Shown here: piece after piece, positions 26,884-37,014 of the stretch | How positions within the stretch are numbered: the first letter of the stretch is position 1 | How the letters are laid out: every line of letters starts with the position of its first letter | Assembly (NCBI RefSeq): GCF_020880695.1 | Contig: NZ_JAJIWO010000001.1 | Span: forward strand, 682,001-746,000 | DNA length: 64,000 nucleotides | DNA from: Mucilaginibacter sp. UR6-11 | GTDB taxonomy: Bacteria > Bacteroidota > Bacteroidia > Sphingobacteriales > Sphingobacteriaceae | Reading direction: 5' to 3' | Position numbers and translations under genes: made by a program | The notes under the pieces: generated by a model | Seen by the model: only the letters and a program-made list of their open reading frames with translations | What the model was told of the DNA's origin: nothing | Database searches by the model: none

Positions 26884-27792
26884 GAACCATCCCCAAAAAC
26901 ATTAATCGTAATTGCCGGGCCAACGGCTTCGGGCAAAACCGCTGCGGCTATCCGGCTGGCGCAGTATTATAAAACTGTAATTTTATCCGCCGACTCGCGG
27001 CAGTTTTACCGGGAGATGTCAATCGGGACAGCCAAACCCGATGCCGGGGAACTGGCGGCTGCCAAACATTACTTTATTGATTCACATTCGGTAACCGAAC
27101 CATTTTCAGTAGGCGATTTTGAGAAACAGGCCTTAACGCTGCTGGATGAATTGTTTAAAGTTCACGACCTGGTGATCCTGGTTGGTGGTTCGGGTTTATA
27201 TATAAAAGCGTTGTGCGAAGGGTTTGACGAAATTCCGCAGGCCGACCCTGAGATCAGGGAACAACTCAATCATGAATTTGACACGAAAGGCATTGGGGCA
27301 CTGCAGGAAGAGTTAAAATTAGCCGACCCTGTATATTATAACGCTGTGGATTTAAGTAACCCACAGCGGATAATAAGGGCGCTTGAAGTATTTAGAAGCA
27401 GCGGTAATCCATTTTCATCGTACCGGAAAGCAACCCTTAACCAAAGGCCGTTTAACCTGTTAAAAATAGCGTTGGACCTGCCCCGCGAGGTTTTATACAA
27501 CCGCATTAACCGGCGGGTTGATGAGATGATAAAACAGGGATTGGTTGATGAGGTAAAACAACTTATACCTTACCGTCATGTAAATGCTTTGAACACGGTT
27601 GGATACAGTGAACTGTTTGATTATTTTGACGGGAAGACGGATTTAGACAGGGCCGTTGAACTGATTAAACAAAATACCCGGCGTTTCGCGAAACGCCAGG
27701 TAACCTGGTTCAGAAAAGATAAGGACATCTATTGGCTCGGGCCGGAAGCTATCCAGCCCGAAACTATTTCGGGTTTACTTAACCAGTCGTAA
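26875..27792 (+). CDS. miaA: tRNA dimethylallyltransferase
   Basis: 305 residues, normal MiaA length. It transfers a dimethylallyl group to N6 of A37 in tRNAs that read UNN codons. The P-loop GPTASGKT is at 15-22, followed by [20 protein letters not shown], where Asp and Arg contact the tRNA and prenyl donor. Later motifs are [28 protein letters not shown] and the C-terminal [15 protein letters not shown], all characteristic. Its 3' end overlaps rmlA, on the opposite strand, by 18 bases. The ATG at 26875 sits in a perfect inverted repeat. Confidence 0.97.
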   Translation: MNHEPSPKTLIVIAGPTASGKTAAAIRLAQYYKTVILSADSRQFYREMSIGTAKPDAGELAAAKHYFIDSHSVTEPFSVGDFEKQALTLLDELFKVHDLVILVGGSGLYIKALCEGFDEIPQADPEIREQLNHEFDTKGIGALQEELKLADPVYYNAVDLSNPQRIIRALEVFRSSGNPFSSYRKATLNQRPFNLLKIALDLPREVLYNRINRRVDEMIKQGLVDEVKQLIPYRHVNALNTVGYSELFDYFDGKTDLDRAVELIKQNTRRFAKRQVTWFRKDKDIYWLGPEAIQPETISGLLNQS

Positions 27793-28635
27793 TAAGTATT
27801 CGCCGTAACCGCTCTTAATATACTTTTTGGCTATATCTTTCAACTGTTGTTTATCAATAAAACCCATGCGATAAGCTATTTCTTCAATACAGCCGATTTT
27901 GGTATCCTGTCGTTTTTCAATAACCCGCACAAATTCGCTGGCATCGCTTAATGAATCAAAGGTCCCGGTATCCAACCACGCCGTTCCGCGGTCCATCACA
28001 CCTACGTGTAAATTGCCCTGCTGCAGGTAATATTTATTTACATCGGTAATTTCGTATTCGCCGCGCGGGGACATCTTTAGGTTTTTAGCGATGTCAACTA
28101 CGGTATTATCATAAAAATAAAGGCCCGGCACCGCGAAATTGGATTTTGGCGCTGTGGGCTTTTCTTCGATAGACAACGCTTTAAAATCTTCATCAAACTC
28201 AACAACACCATATCGCTCGGGGTCGGCAACCGGGTAAGCAAAAACAGCTGCACCATTTACGTCATTAAAACTCCGCACCAGTTTACTAAAACCGCTGCCA
28301 TAAAATATATTGTCGCCCAATACCAGCGCCACTTTATCATTGCCTATAAATTTCTCGCCTATTACAAAAGCCTGCGCTAAGCCATTTGGTACTGCCTGCA
28401 CTGCATATTCAAAATTGCAGCCCAGTTCTCTTCCGTCTCCCAACAAGCGCTTAAAGCTTTCGCTATCCTCGGGCGTGGTAATAATTAAAATATCTTTTAT
28501 ATCAGCCAGCATTAATACCGATAAGGGATAATAGATCATCGGTTTATCGTAAATAGGCATTAACTGCTTACTTATGGCGCGCGTTATTGGGTAAAGCCTT
28601 GTGCCAGACCCGCCGGCTAAAATTATTCCTTTCAT
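27775..28635 (-). CDS. rmlA: Glucose-1-phosphate thymidylyltransferase
   Basis: 286 residues, typical length. It makes dTDP-glucose from glucose-1-phosphate and dTTP, the entry to dTDP-rhamnose. Motifs: [11 protein letters not shown] (residues 8-18, nucleotide binding), [23 protein letters not shown], and [20 protein letters not shown]. It is 11 bases after rmlD on the same strand. rmlB and rmlC are not in the window, so the pathway must be completed from elsewhere. Overlaps the end of miaA by 18 bases, tail to tail. Confidence 0.96.
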   Translation of the reverse strand: MKGIILAGGSGTRLYPITRAISKQLMPIYDKPMIYYPLSVLMLADIKDILIITTPEDSESFKRLLGDGRELGCNFEYAVQAVPNGLAQAFVIGEKFIGNDKVALVLGDNIFYGSGFSKLVRSFNDVNGAAVFAYPVADPERYGVVEFDEDFKALSIEEKPTAPKSNFAVPGLYFYDNTVVDIAKNLKMSPRGEYEITDVNKYYLQQGNLHVGVMDRGTAWLDTGTFDSLSDASEFVRVIEKRQDTKIGCIEEIAYRMGFIDKQQLKDIAKKYIKSGYGEYLLRLVK

Positions 28636-28646
28636 CGATTATAAAG

Positions 28647-29510
28647 TTATTGTTGAAGTTTTTTAATACAGTTTATTAAACTGTCTCTCCAATAAGGTAT
28701 TTCAATACTAAATGTTTGCTTTGCCTTGCTTTTATCCATTACAGAGTAAGACGGCCGTGTAGCTTTAGTTGGATACTCGTTAGTACGGATAGGAATTACT
28801 TTTACCTTAGTATTTGATATATCAAATATGGCACGGGCAAAATCAAACCATGACGTTATCCCTTCGTTGCTGTAGTGATAGGTACCGTAAGCTTTGCTTT
28901 CGTTTTTTATAATCATTAAAATAAAACCGGCCAGGTCAATAGCGTAGGTGGGTGTACCTACCTGGTCGGCAATTATTTTAATTTCATCGCGCTCATTGCC
29001 CAGCCTGAGCATGGTTTTAACGAAGTTGTTGCCATATTCAGAGTAAAGCCAACCGGTACGAATGATAAAATGTTCAGTTAACATGCTGGCAACCGCCAGT
29101 TCACCGGCAAGTTTGGTTTGTCCGTAAACGCTTATCGGACTCGCTTCATCCTCTTCAGTAAGCGGGTGGGCGACATCGCCTTCAAAAACAAAATCTGTTG
29201 ATATATGGATCAGTATTGCACCATGGTTTTTGCATTGCAGGGCCAGGTTGGCCGCACCGGTATTGTTTACTTTATCGGCAAGTTCACTCTCGTCTTCGGC
29301 TTTATCAACGGCTGTATATGCAGCACAATTAATTGCGTAGGCAGGTTTATGGCGGGCAAACAGGCGCTCTAATCCCGGCCCATTTAAAATATCTGCCTCA
29401 GCCTCCTGGGGGAAAATTAAATTGGATGGTTCGTCTCCATTTAACGAGGCAACGTGTTTTATACACTGCCCCAATTGCCCGGATGCTCCAAAAACTATAA
29501 TATTATTCAT
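28647..29510 (-). CDS. rmlD: dTDP-4-dehydrorhamnose reductase
   Basis: 287 residues. An extended short-chain dehydrogenase: Rossmann glycine motif GASGQLGQ at 6-13, the phrase AINCAAYTAVDKAEDE, HISTDFVFEG, and the catalytic YGQTKLAGE (Tyr-x3-Lys). It performs the last step to dTDP-L-rhamnose using NAD(P)H. It sits between the 2OG oxygenase gene (30-base gap) and rmlA (11-base gap), probably as one operon feeding polysaccharide synthesis. Confidence 0.95.
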   Translation of the reverse strand: MNNIIVFGASGQLGQCIKHVASLNGDEPSNLIFPQEAEADILNGPGLERLFARHKPAYAINCAAYTAVDKAEDESELADKVNNTGAANLALQCKNHGAILIHISTDFVFEGDVAHPLTEEDEASPISVYGQTKLAGELAVASMLTEHFIIRTGWLYSEYGNNFVKTMLRLGNERDEIKIIADQVGTPTYAIDLAGFILMIIKNESKAYGTYHYSNEGITSWFDFARAIFDISNTKVKVIPIRTNEYPTKATRPSYSVMDKSKAKQTFSIEIPYWRDSLINCIKKLQQ

Positions 29511-29540
29511 GTGGTTGTTAAATGAGGCACTATTAGTAAT

Positions 29541-30365
29541 TTATCTTTTAACTACCTTTTTAATAAGCCGCAACAAAACCGGTGGTATCAAGTCAACAGC
29601 CACCGTTTTTAACGTTACCGGCTCTTTAGTTGTATCATCGCTAATCCCGGCCCGGTTTACAAACAGGGTAGAATGAGCCTTGACACTCAGTTCACTTTTA
29701 GGCCGGCCATTGCTGTAATAATAAAGGGCTATGGATTTACGGCTCCGGTCGGGCGGGCAGTTCAGCGCGTCCGGATGGCCATGATAAGAAAAATCAGTGG
29801 TCGAAAAAATGGCTATACGATTAAACAGGGGCAACACTTTTTTATGTGATTTTGTCATCTCCCTGTCCCAAAGCTCAAAATGTCCGCCGTAACTTTCTTC
29901 CCAGTCTTTGTTTAAATATACCAGCAGGTTTATTCTGCGGTCAAGCATGGTTAGTTCGTGTTTATTAAAATCAGCATGTACCTTTAACAAACCACCGGGT
30001 TTAATTTCATGGTAGCCACCGCCTATCAGGTAAGGATCGGGCAGTAAAGTTTCCTTTATCCCGGTTAGTTCCTGCAAAAATTCAAGAACGGGCTGCGAAT
30101 TTAAATAATGAATCAGCGCTTTGGTATTATCGCTAAAATACGCTTCGCCTTTTGCCGCCAGTTTTTTTTCATTATGATTGTCATAATGGATCACGTCCTG
30201 TTTTTTTGAAAGGTCCGGAAAATCGTCCAACACCTGTGTTAATAATTCCTCATTGAAGAAGTCATCAATCACGATATTGGGAAATGGCTGCGCATTAATA
30301 TATTCCTGATGTTTATCCTTACCTAGTTGTTTGAGGTCGGTTATACGGGCGTTAAGAAAATTCAT
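29541..30365 (-). CDS. 2-oxoglutarate/Fe(II)-dependent oxygenase
   Basis: 274 residues. The iron-binding triad is visible: His and Asp in KVHADFN near 131-133 and a distal His in FSYHGHPD near 193, followed by Arg residues (RSRKSIALYYYS) that could bind 2-oxoglutarate. The phrase INLLVYLNKDWEESYGGHFELW is the prolyl-4-hydroxylase-like core. Such enzymes occur often in polysaccharide loci, but the substrate cannot be told; sugar or protein hydroxylation are both possible. It heads the minus-strand operon with rmlD and rmlA and is divergent from the flippase operon. Confidence 0.85.
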   Translation of the reverse strand: MNFLNARITDLKQLGKDKHQEYINAQPFPNIVIDDFFNEELLTQVLDDFPDLSKKQDVIHYDNHNEKKLAAKGEAYFSDNTKALIHYLNSQPVLEFLQELTGIKETLLPDPYLIGGGYHEIKPGGLLKVHADFNKHELTMLDRRINLLVYLNKDWEESYGGHFELWDREMTKSHKKVLPLFNRIAIFSTTDFSYHGHPDALNCPPDRSRKSIALYYYSNGRPKSELSVKAHSTLFVNRAGISDDTTKEPVTLKTVAVDLIPPVLLRLIKKVVKR

Positions 30366-30462
30366 ATATACAAATTATTTGGTTTGCTAAGATAACTGTT
30401 ATTTGTTTTAATTATAAACGTTCGGGATTTCTATAAATAACGCCATATTATTATAAATAAGC

Positions 30463-30470
30463 TAAATTTG
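30463..30470 (+). promoter_or_regulatory. Candidate -7 element for the flippase operon
   Basis: TAAATTTG matches TAnnTTTG and ends 22 bases before the TTG start of the flippase gene. No TTTG at the -33 position. Confidence 0.4.
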
Positions 30471-30492
30471 CCCTGCTATCAATCAGTAACAT

Positions 30493-31755
30493 TTGAAACA
30501 ACGCATAAAAGATTCTTATAAAAAGTTAAGGGCTACCAATGTCCTGTCAAACTTCCTTAACTTAAGCAGTATACAGATCTCTAATACGTTATTGTTATTA
30601 ATTACCATCCGTATAATTGCCGGCAATGTTGGTATTGAAGGGTTTGGGATGATTATGTTTGCCTATCGTTTTTCTTTGCTGGCCGGTACGGTTGTTAACT
30701 ACGGCACCGGCCAGTCGGGAGTAAAAGACACTGTTTTTAATCTTACCGATACACCAAAGCTTAGCATTGTATTTTCTAATACCTTATGGATCCGGTTATT
30801 AATTTTCATATTGTTCTTGCCTGGGTTACTTGGGTTTTATTGGACATACGCCGCAAGCCATACTTATATTTTGCTGGCGGCGCCTATTGTTTTAGCTGAA
30901 GTATTTAATCCGCTTTGTTTTTTTATCGGGATTGAACGGATCAGGATATTCAACATCTGGAACCTGGCATCAAATGTGGTGGCCGTAACGGCTATTATGC
31001 TGTTTATAAAAACACCCGCAGATGCGGCATGGGTTAACTTTATTTTAGGAACAGCTAATGTCATAACCTATTTTGGCTTGTTGATTTACCTGATTAATCG
31101 TTTTAAACTTCATTTCCAGATCCCCCTAAAAGCTGATCTGCTAAAAATTGTGAAAGATAATTTTTACCTCACCATCAACAACATATCGGCTAACCTGCAG
31201 CAATCCATCATCCTGTTTGCTTTAGAGTGGGGCAATTATCCAACCCTGCTGGGGGCCTATGCGCTGTGTGACAGGTTTATAGGCCAGTGCAGGAACCTGT
31301 TAAATATAATTACCAATGCTGTTTATCCAAATGCAGTTAACCTATATAAACAAAGTGCTGATACCTGGGCCGCTTACCGCAAAAAGTCAAAACGCTTATT
31401 TGCGGGGGTGTTCTTTGCCGGTGCGGTGGTGATATTTATTTTAGCTGATTTTATCATCTTTATTCTTTCAAAAAAACACAACGCCGGGGCAGTGACGATT
31501 TTAAGGATCATGGCATTTGTGCCGGTTGTATCGGCGCTAAATGTATTTAGTGTGCTGGATATGCTTTTAAAGAACCGCAACGTTTACCTGTTTAAGATTG
31601 CGATGCTGCTGGTTGCAGCAGGCGCATTGGTGGCCTTTGCCGCAGTGCGCGTAGGCAACAATTTACTGGTTGGCGCATTTACACTTATTATGGAGTGCCT
31701 TGCCCTGGTTATGTATGAATATGTAATAAAAAAACCTTTAGTTCACAATGGCTAA
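30493..31755 (+). CDS. Polysaccharide flippase, Wzx-like
   Basis: 420 residues with about 12 hydrophobic segments and the MVF/MATE-type pattern of Wzx proteins (IQISNTLLLLITIRIIAGNV early, MIMFAYRFSLLAGTVVNYG next). It should carry lipid-linked repeat units across the inner membrane. The start is TTG at 30493: the codon two before it is a stop, and the next in-frame ATG would remove the first membrane segment. It overlaps the GT2 gene by 8 bases and leads a five-gene plus-strand operon to 35,898. Confidence 0.88.
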   Translation: MKQRIKDSYKKLRATNVLSNFLNLSSIQISNTLLLLITIRIIAGNVGIEGFGMIMFAYRFSLLAGTVVNYGTGQSGVKDTVFNLTDTPKLSIVFSNTLWIRLLIFILFLPGLLGFYWTYAASHTYILLAAPIVLAEVFNPLCFFIGIERIRIFNIWNLASNVVAVTAIMLFIKTPADAAWVNFILGTANVITYFGLLIYLINRFKLHFQIPLKADLLKIVKDNFYLTINNISANLQQSIILFALEWGNYPTLLGAYALCDRFIGQCRNLLNIITNAVYPNAVNLYKQSADTWAAYRKKSKRLFAGVFFAGAVVIFILADFIIFILSKKHNAGAVTILRIMAFVPVVSALNVFSVLDMLLKNRNVYLFKIAMLLVAAGALVAFAAVRVGNNLLVGAFTLIMECLALVMYEYVIKKPLVHNG

Positions 31756-32680
31756 ACGCGTAGCATTAATTCTGCTTAACTGGAATACACCTGTGCATAC
31801 GGCTAATTGCGTCCGGTCATTACAGCAGCATTGCGCTGACGAACTATTTGATATCATTATTGCTGACAACGGATCTGCTGACGGCTCATTAAAATTGCTT
31901 AAGGAGCAGTTTCCAAACCTGATTTATATTGATAACCAGGAGAACCTGGGATTTGCAGCCGGAAACAACAGGGGTTTAATTTACAGCATAAAAAACGGGT
32001 ACAGCTATTCGCTGGTAATGAATACAGATACCACGGTTGATGAAGATATCGTTTTAAAACTAAGCACGCATTTAGACAATTATACCCTGGCAGCCGCCGT
32101 GCAGCCTGCCATATACTGGATGCACGATAAAACAAAGATCTGGAATGGTGAGGGAAGTTTTAATTTATTAACCGGCACAACTTCATCGTCAGCTAAAAGC
32201 ACTGTTGATAAAGGCGGCCACAAAACCGTAGCGTGGGTAACGGGCTGTTGTATGATGGTCAGGAATGCTTCGTTAGTAAGGGCCGGCGGTTTTAACAAAT
32301 TGTTTTTCCTGTATTATGAGGATGTGGACCTGTCATTTAGATTGCGTGAATGCGGCTGTGAACTACATTACCTGCCGTCGGGCAAAATCTATCATGAAGC
32401 CGGAGTATCAGCCAGGGTTGAAAAAAAAGAAGGCTTCTTAAGCCCTGTAATTCATTATTACATCAGTCGCAACCACCTTTGGATCATAAGGCGTTACTGC
32501 AACCCCTGGTATTATCCTGTTAACCTTATTTACAATGGCTTTTATTACCTGGCTTTATTGGCTTATTTTAAATTGCGCGGGCGCAATGAAAAAGCAAGGC
32601 TTTTAATTAAAGGACTAAACGAGGGGCTTTTTACACCAAAAAGCCTAATTTGGACACCAGACAATATTAACATCGGATAG
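31748..32680 (+). CDS. Glycosyltransferase family 2, rhamnosyltransferase-like
   Basis: 310 residues. A GT-A fold enzyme with LILLNWNTPVHTANCVRSL, IIADNGSADGS, MNTDTTVDEDIV (the metal-binding DxD position) and YYEDVDLSFRLRECG, where Asp is the likely base. The phrase GFAAGNNRGL is typical of the rhamnosyltransferase-like GT2 group. A C-terminal amphipathic or hydrophobic segment (about 250-280) may tie it to the membrane. rmlA and rmlD nearby would supply the donor, but the sugar is an inference. Overlaps the flippase by 8 bases, 2 bases before the next gene. Confidence 0.88.
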   Translation: MAKRVALILLNWNTPVHTANCVRSLQQHCADELFDIIIADNGSADGSLKLLKEQFPNLIYIDNQENLGFAAGNNRGLIYSIKNGYSYSLVMNTDTTVDEDIVLKLSTHLDNYTLAAAVQPAIYWMHDKTKIWNGEGSFNLLTGTTSSSAKSTVDKGGHKTVAWVTGCCMMVRNASLVRAGGFNKLFFLYYEDVDLSFRLRECGCELHYLPSGKIYHEAGVSARVEKKEGFLSPVIHYYISRNHLWIIRRYCNPWYYPVNLIYNGFYYLALLAYFKLRGRNEKARLLIKGLNEGLFTPKSLIWTPDNINIG

Positions 32681-32682
32681 CC

Positions 32683-34077
32683 ATGTTCATTTTCCCACTC
32701 ATCTATCTTATTTCGTTTATGATGGCGGTTAGAGAGGTTTACAAAGGCCGCACCGAGGGAATTTTGCTGTTTTTAATTTTTGGCCTGTCCATGTATACCA
32801 CAGCCATGTCCGTTTCATTCATGCTGGGGCTTAAAACTTTCATTCCTGTATTTCAGTTTTTTAAAGAGATCCTGGTATTGAGTGTGCTCGTTTTAAACAT
32901 AGTCAATTTAAAATACCGCCCCAGGTTCCATTTAATTGATTATGCCATACTGGCTTTTTTGCTTTACACCTTTATGTACGTCATACTGCCTATTGGCCAG
33001 CAAGGTTTCGGGGCAAGGGTACTGGCTTTTAAAAGCACCTCATTTTATATTGTGGTTTATTTTGCGGGGCGGTTTTTTGATCCTAAAACCATTTACATCA
33101 ACAAGTACTTTAATTACATTGTCTTATTAACCATTGCGGCCGGCGCGGTATTAATGGTTGAAGTGTCCATGCACGCGCAGCTGCAACTGTTTACCGGTTA
33201 TACAGACTATTGCTATTACTTTTTTAATATCGAGCCAAGCGGCATTTTTGGATTAAGCACCACGTTTGATTCAGACAGCGGGTTGCGACGCTTTGCCAGC
33301 TTTTTTAATAATCCGCTTGAGCATGCTGCGGCCACCCTGCTGGCACTTTCCGTAATAGCAGCCTTATATACCCGCGACGATAATAAATTCAAACCAAACA
33401 GCGTGGGTTTACTGGCGTTGGGTGCCTCCTTTCTTTCTATTTTATTTGCGTTATCACGTGCGCCGTTAGCCGCTTATTTTTTGATCATTTACGTATATGC
33501 GCTGGTAACTAAAAAAAAATACATCACCAATACCGTACACGTGGGAGTGGGTTTGGGGCTGATCTATGTTATATACCTGTTTACTGAGTTTGAAAGCGGC
33601 CATAACAACGGGCTTATTGCCGTGTTAATGAATACTATTGATTTTAGCGACCCCTCAAGCGTTGGGCACCTGGTACAATGGGTTGAGGGAATCATGGCCA
33701 TGATTGCCCACCCACTTGGGTTAGGTTTGGGTACGTCGGGCCGTGTAGCCGGGTCACTAGGCGAAAATGTAGGCGGCGAAAATCAATTTATAATTATTGG
33801 GGTGCAAGCTGGCATAATTGCCTTACTTTTATACTTAGCCATTTATATTATGTTTGTTAAAACAAGCTTAAAGTGGCTACCCAAGTTAAAGGGGAAAGAA
33901 AAAAAGGTATGCATGGCCGTTTTATTAATAAAGGTGGGCTTTTTTATCCCGATGTTAACTTCCGAGGTTGAATCATCCTCCTACCTGTCCTATATGGATT
34001 GGTTTTTTTCGGGTTTATTTATCAGCATGATCATGTATCCTGCGTCAGCAAAATTACAACCGGCAAATGATAATTGA
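32683..34077 (+). CDS. O-antigen polymerase/ligase-like membrane protein (Wzy or WaaL type)
   Basis: 464 residues with 11-12 predicted membrane segments and a large loop around residues 155-205. The segment [20 protein letters not shown] followed by a long periplasmic stretch ([20 protein letters not shown], then a His-containing loop) matches the O-antigen ligase/polymerase family. Family members are too divergent to separate Wzy from WaaL by eye. Its place between a flippase, GTs and an acetyltransferase favours polymerase. Overlaps the next gene by 11 bases. Confidence 0.82.
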   Translation: MFIFPLIYLISFMMAVREVYKGRTEGILLFLIFGLSMYTTAMSVSFMLGLKTFIPVFQFFKEILVLSVLVLNIVNLKYRPRFHLIDYAILAFLLYTFMYVILPIGQQGFGARVLAFKSTSFYIVVYFAGRFFDPKTIYINKYFNYIVLLTIAAGAVLMVEVSMHAQLQLFTGYTDYCYYFFNIEPSGIFGLSTTFDSDSGLRRFASFFNNPLEHAAATLLALSVIAALYTRDDNKFKPNSVGLLALGASFLSILFALSRAPLAAYFLIIYVYALVTKKKYITNTVHVGVGLGLIYVIYLFTEFESGHNNGLIAVLMNTIDFSDPSSVGHLVQWVEGIMAMIAHPLGLGLGTSGRVAGSLGENVGGENQFIIIGVQAGIIALLLYLAIYIMFVKTSLKWLPKLKGKEKKVCMAVLLIKVGFFIPMLTSEVESSSYLSYMDWFFSGLFISMIMYPASAKLQPANDN

Positions 34078-34765
34078 AAAACTCATCAGGATATTAAAGA
34101 ATAACCCCGACTATAAATGGGAGACTGCCTACACCGGCCGTGATATTTTCAGCGTAACCCGGGTTAGGTTCTTTCAAATGTCAAGGGGATTTTTTTTAAA
34201 ACCTTTTTTAAAAAAATCAACAGGGTTGATGTTCATCGGCACCCAGGTAAAAGTTCGGCATGCTTACCTGATCAGCGCCGGCAGGAATTTAATATTAGGC
34301 GATAATGTTGATATAAACGCGCTCTCAACCAATGGTATACTCCTGGGCGACGACGTTTCGATAGCGCGCGATTCGATCCTGTTTTGTACGGGCGTTATAG
34401 CCCAAAAAGGGACAGGCATTACCATTGGCGACCGAACCGGCATTGGCGCAAGGGCGTTTTTAGCCGGGCAGGGCGGTATTACTATCGGTAATGATGTTAT
34501 CACCGGACCAAACATTCAGATATTCTCAGAAAATCATAATTTTTCGGACCTCAGTCAAACCATCAAAGAGCAGGGCGTTTCCAAACAGGCCACTACAATA
34601 GGCAACAATTGCTGGCTGGGGGGCGGCATTACTGTCCTGGCCGGTGTAACTATTGGTGATGGCTGTGTAATTGCGGCAGGCAGCGTGGTTACTAAATCTG
34701 TCCCGCCAAACTCAATTGTTGCAGGTGTCCCGGCCAAAGTTATAAAAAGCCGCGAGACTGTTTAA
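34067..34765 (+). CDS. Acyltransferase with left-handed beta-helix (hexapeptide repeats)
   Basis: 232 residues. Hexapeptide repeats run from about residue 65 to 225 ([57 protein letters not shown]) with the closing [20 protein letters not shown] of the maltose/galactoside O-acetyltransferase group. The His in [11 protein letters not shown] is the likely catalytic base. It probably acetylates a sugar in the repeat unit. Overlaps the upstream gene by 11 bases and is 2 bases before a glycosyltransferase. Confidence 0.9.
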   Translation: MIIEKLIRILKNNPDYKWETAYTGRDIFSVTRVRFFQMSRGFFLKPFLKKSTGLMFIGTQVKVRHAYLISAGRNLILGDNVDINALSTNGILLGDDVSIARDSILFCTGVIAQKGTGITIGDRTGIGARAFLAGQGGITIGNDVITGPNIQIFSENHNFSDLSQTIKEQGVSKQATTIGNNCWLGGGITVLAGVTIGDGCVIAAGSVVTKSVPPNSIVAGVPAKVIKSRETV

Positions 34766-34767
34766 TT

Positions 34768-35898
34768 ATGCCGCGCCCGTTAAAAATAGCTGTTGATGTG
34801 CGCGACCTCCGGTCGGCTAAAACCGGTACACGTACTTATCTGACCGAACTGTGCAACGAGTTTAAAAAAATGGAGGCAGAAGATCTTCGTTTTTATTTTC
34901 TGGATACCAGGTTTCCGGTATACAGCGGAAAAAACAAACTGCTGAAACTGGCAGAGCACGGACGCTATCAGTTATGGAAGCAGTTGATATTGCCGTTAAA
35001 GGCTTTTTTTAAAGGATGCAACATTGTTTTTTGTACCGATAACTTTGTACCAATAATTCATTTGGGCTATAAAACCATACCCGTTTTTCACGATGCTTTC
35101 TTTTTTGAAACACCGCAAAACTATGGCAAACTATGGTTATGGCTTTATAAAAAAACTGCTCTCCCGGCCGCAAAAAGATCACCATTTATAATTACACCGT
35201 CTGCATGGGCAAAAAAGCAGATCAGTCATTACACAAAAATAGACACTGATAAATTGATCGTGATTCCGGAAGGGGCAAAAACATTAGCCGGTAACAACAC
35301 CGGGGATAATGCGGCGGAGTTATTGAGCCGGTTTTCTCTAAACCCAAAATCGTATCTGTTGCATGTGGGGTCAATGTTTAAACGGAAGAATATCCCCGCG
35401 CTGCTGCATGCTTTTAGCGAAGTTAAGGCATCGGGCTACCCTCAGCTTAAATTGGTGCTGGCCGGCCCGGCCCCATCGATGCTGATTGATAGTGATTACC
35501 TGCTGATAATAGATACCATTAGTCAGCTAAACCTTCAAAATGAAGTAATATTAACCGGATATTTACCAGATACAACCCTGGGCCAGCTTTACCAAAACGC
35601 CCTGCTATACATTTTCCCGTCAATAAACGAAGGTTTTGGCATACCGGTTTTGGAAGCGTTTAGTTATAACCTGCCGGTATTGGTCTCTGATAACACGTGC
35701 CTGCCCGAAGTTGGCGGCGATGCTGTTTTAAGCTTTAACCCTTTTGATACCGGTGATATCAGCAAAAAAATAAAAATGGCGCTTGACAATCCTGATTTGC
35801 GCTCCAGCCTGGCTCACAAGGGCACGACGCGCTTAAAATTGTTTTCATGGCGCAATACTGCACTTCAGCTGGTTAATGTTTTCAAAGCAGCAGTTTAG
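34768..35898 (+). CDS. Glycosyltransferase family 4 (GT-B fold)
   Basis: 376 residues. N-terminal acceptor domain, then a Rossmann donor domain with LLHVGSMFKRKNIPALLHAF and the EX7E motif in INEGFGIPVLEAFSYNLPVL near 290-305. Retaining GT4 transferases use nucleotide sugars such as GDP-mannose; the donor here is unknown. The N-terminal phrase VDVRDLRSAKTGTRTYLTEL is common among rhamnan or mannan GTs. It ends the plus-strand operon and overlaps the next, convergent gene by 4 bases. Confidence 0.88.
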   Translation: MPRPLKIAVDVRDLRSAKTGTRTYLTELCNEFKKMEAEDLRFYFLDTRFPVYSGKNKLLKLAEHGRYQLWKQLILPLKAFFKGCNIVFCTDNFVPIIHLGYKTIPVFHDAFFFETPQNYGKLWLWLYKKTALPAAKRSPFIITPSAWAKKQISHYTKIDTDKLIVIPEGAKTLAGNNTGDNAAELLSRFSLNPKSYLLHVGSMFKRKNIPALLHAFSEVKASGYPQLKLVLAGPAPSMLIDSDYLLIIDTISQLNLQNEVILTGYLPDTTLGQLYQNALLYIFPSINEGFGIPVLEAFSYNLPVLVSDNTCLPEVGGDAVLSFNPFDTGDISKKIKMALDNPDLRSSLAHKGTTRLKLFSWRNTALQLVNVFKAAV

Positions 35899-36998
35899 CT
35901 GTTTAAAAACACTTCTACATGCTCGTCGGCAACTTTTTCCCAATTAAATACCTTTAAAGCACGTTCACTGGCTTTTTGCGCAAGGTTCAGCATTTCAGGA
36001 TAATTATCTTCACAAAAGTTTATTTCCGCCGTTAACGATTCTATATTGCCTTTTTTAAAGGTGCGGGCGGTATCTGCCACTGCATATTGGTTTTCTTCGA
36101 TATCACTAACAATTATGGGCACATTTAACCCCATTACCGTTAGCACAACCGGCGATAACCCTTCAACATCCGAAGGCTGAATATAACAATATGAGTTGGC
36201 CATAAGTGTGTTGGTATCGTTTCCGTATACATATCCGGCAAATATTATTTGCCCGTTGGCCATATCAAAAAGCTGCTGCTCATAAGACGACGGGTTTGGC
36301 GACCCGCCTACCAGCACCAGTTTACGTTTTGATTTAGAATTGATAAATGCCGGTATCAGGTAATGCAAGCCTTTGTCAGGTATAAACCGCCCGACAAACA
36401 AATAGTAGCTGCCTTTTTGCAGATTATGCGCTTCCAGGATATCGGTACAGCCGGTGCCGGCTTCAACCTCACTCCCAAACGGTATAAACCTAAAAGTTTT
36501 TTTAAAGCGCTCCTCGAAGATCTTTTTGGCAATTACGTTATCAAATATTACTTCATTGGGTAAATGAGCCGTTAAAAACGCAGAAAATTTTAAATAAAGC
36601 TTACCGTACCAGGGCCACTTATCCCGTTTCCAGTCTACCCCGTCCTGGCTTATAAATACTTTTTTTCCAAATAAACGTAAGGGTAGTGCCCAAATGCTGT
36701 TGCCACCATTTTGAATATGTACAACGTCGGCAGTATTATTAACAATTATATCAATTGTACATTTAAAAGAATGCACCAGCGTATCAAACCCTTTTATAGC
36801 AATAGTTGTAAAGGTTTTTATTTTTACACCTTTATACTCGTCAATATCAACAAAAACGTCGGCATACCTGCGGTTATAGGCAATAACGCTATGTCCGCGG
36901 CTAACAAGTCTTGGAAACAGCTCAAGGGCAAATTTATCTGCCCCTGCAGCACCTTTTGCCAAAGGGATTGACCGGAAGCCAAAAGCAGCAATACGCAT
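35895..36998 (-). CDS. Glycosyltransferase, GT4 type with DUF1972-like N-terminus
   Basis: 367 residues. The N-terminus FGFRSIPLAKGAAGADKFAL and LELFPRLVSRGHSVIAYNRR resembles the DUF1972 start of rhamnosyl/fucosyl GT4 enzymes (GxRGIP..YGG). The C-terminal domain has YLFVGRFIPDKGLHYLIPAF and the donor-site motif PSDVEGLSPVVLTVMGLNVP with the EX7E-like spacing lacking a clear second Glu (VVLTVMG), which is a departure from the family. Downstream of the RmlD-like reductase by 16 bases and convergent with the plus operon. Confidence 0.83.
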   Translation of the reverse strand: MRIAAFGFRSIPLAKGAAGADKFALELFPRLVSRGHSVIAYNRRYADVFVDIDEYKGVKIKTFTTIAIKGFDTLVHSFKCTIDIIVNNTADVVHIQNGGNSIWALPLRLFGKKVFISQDGVDWKRDKWPWYGKLYLKFSAFLTAHLPNEVIFDNVIAKKIFEERFKKTFRFIPFGSEVEAGTGCTDILEAHNLQKGSYYLFVGRFIPDKGLHYLIPAFINSKSKRKLVLVGGSPNPSSYEQQLFDMANGQIIFAGYVYGNDTNTLMANSYCYIQPSDVEGLSPVVLTVMGLNVPIIVSDIEENQYAVADTARTFKKGNIESLTAEINFCEDNYPEMLNLAQKASERALKVFNWEKVADEHVEVFLNS

Positions 36999-37014
36999 TA
37001 TCGAAAATAGATAT

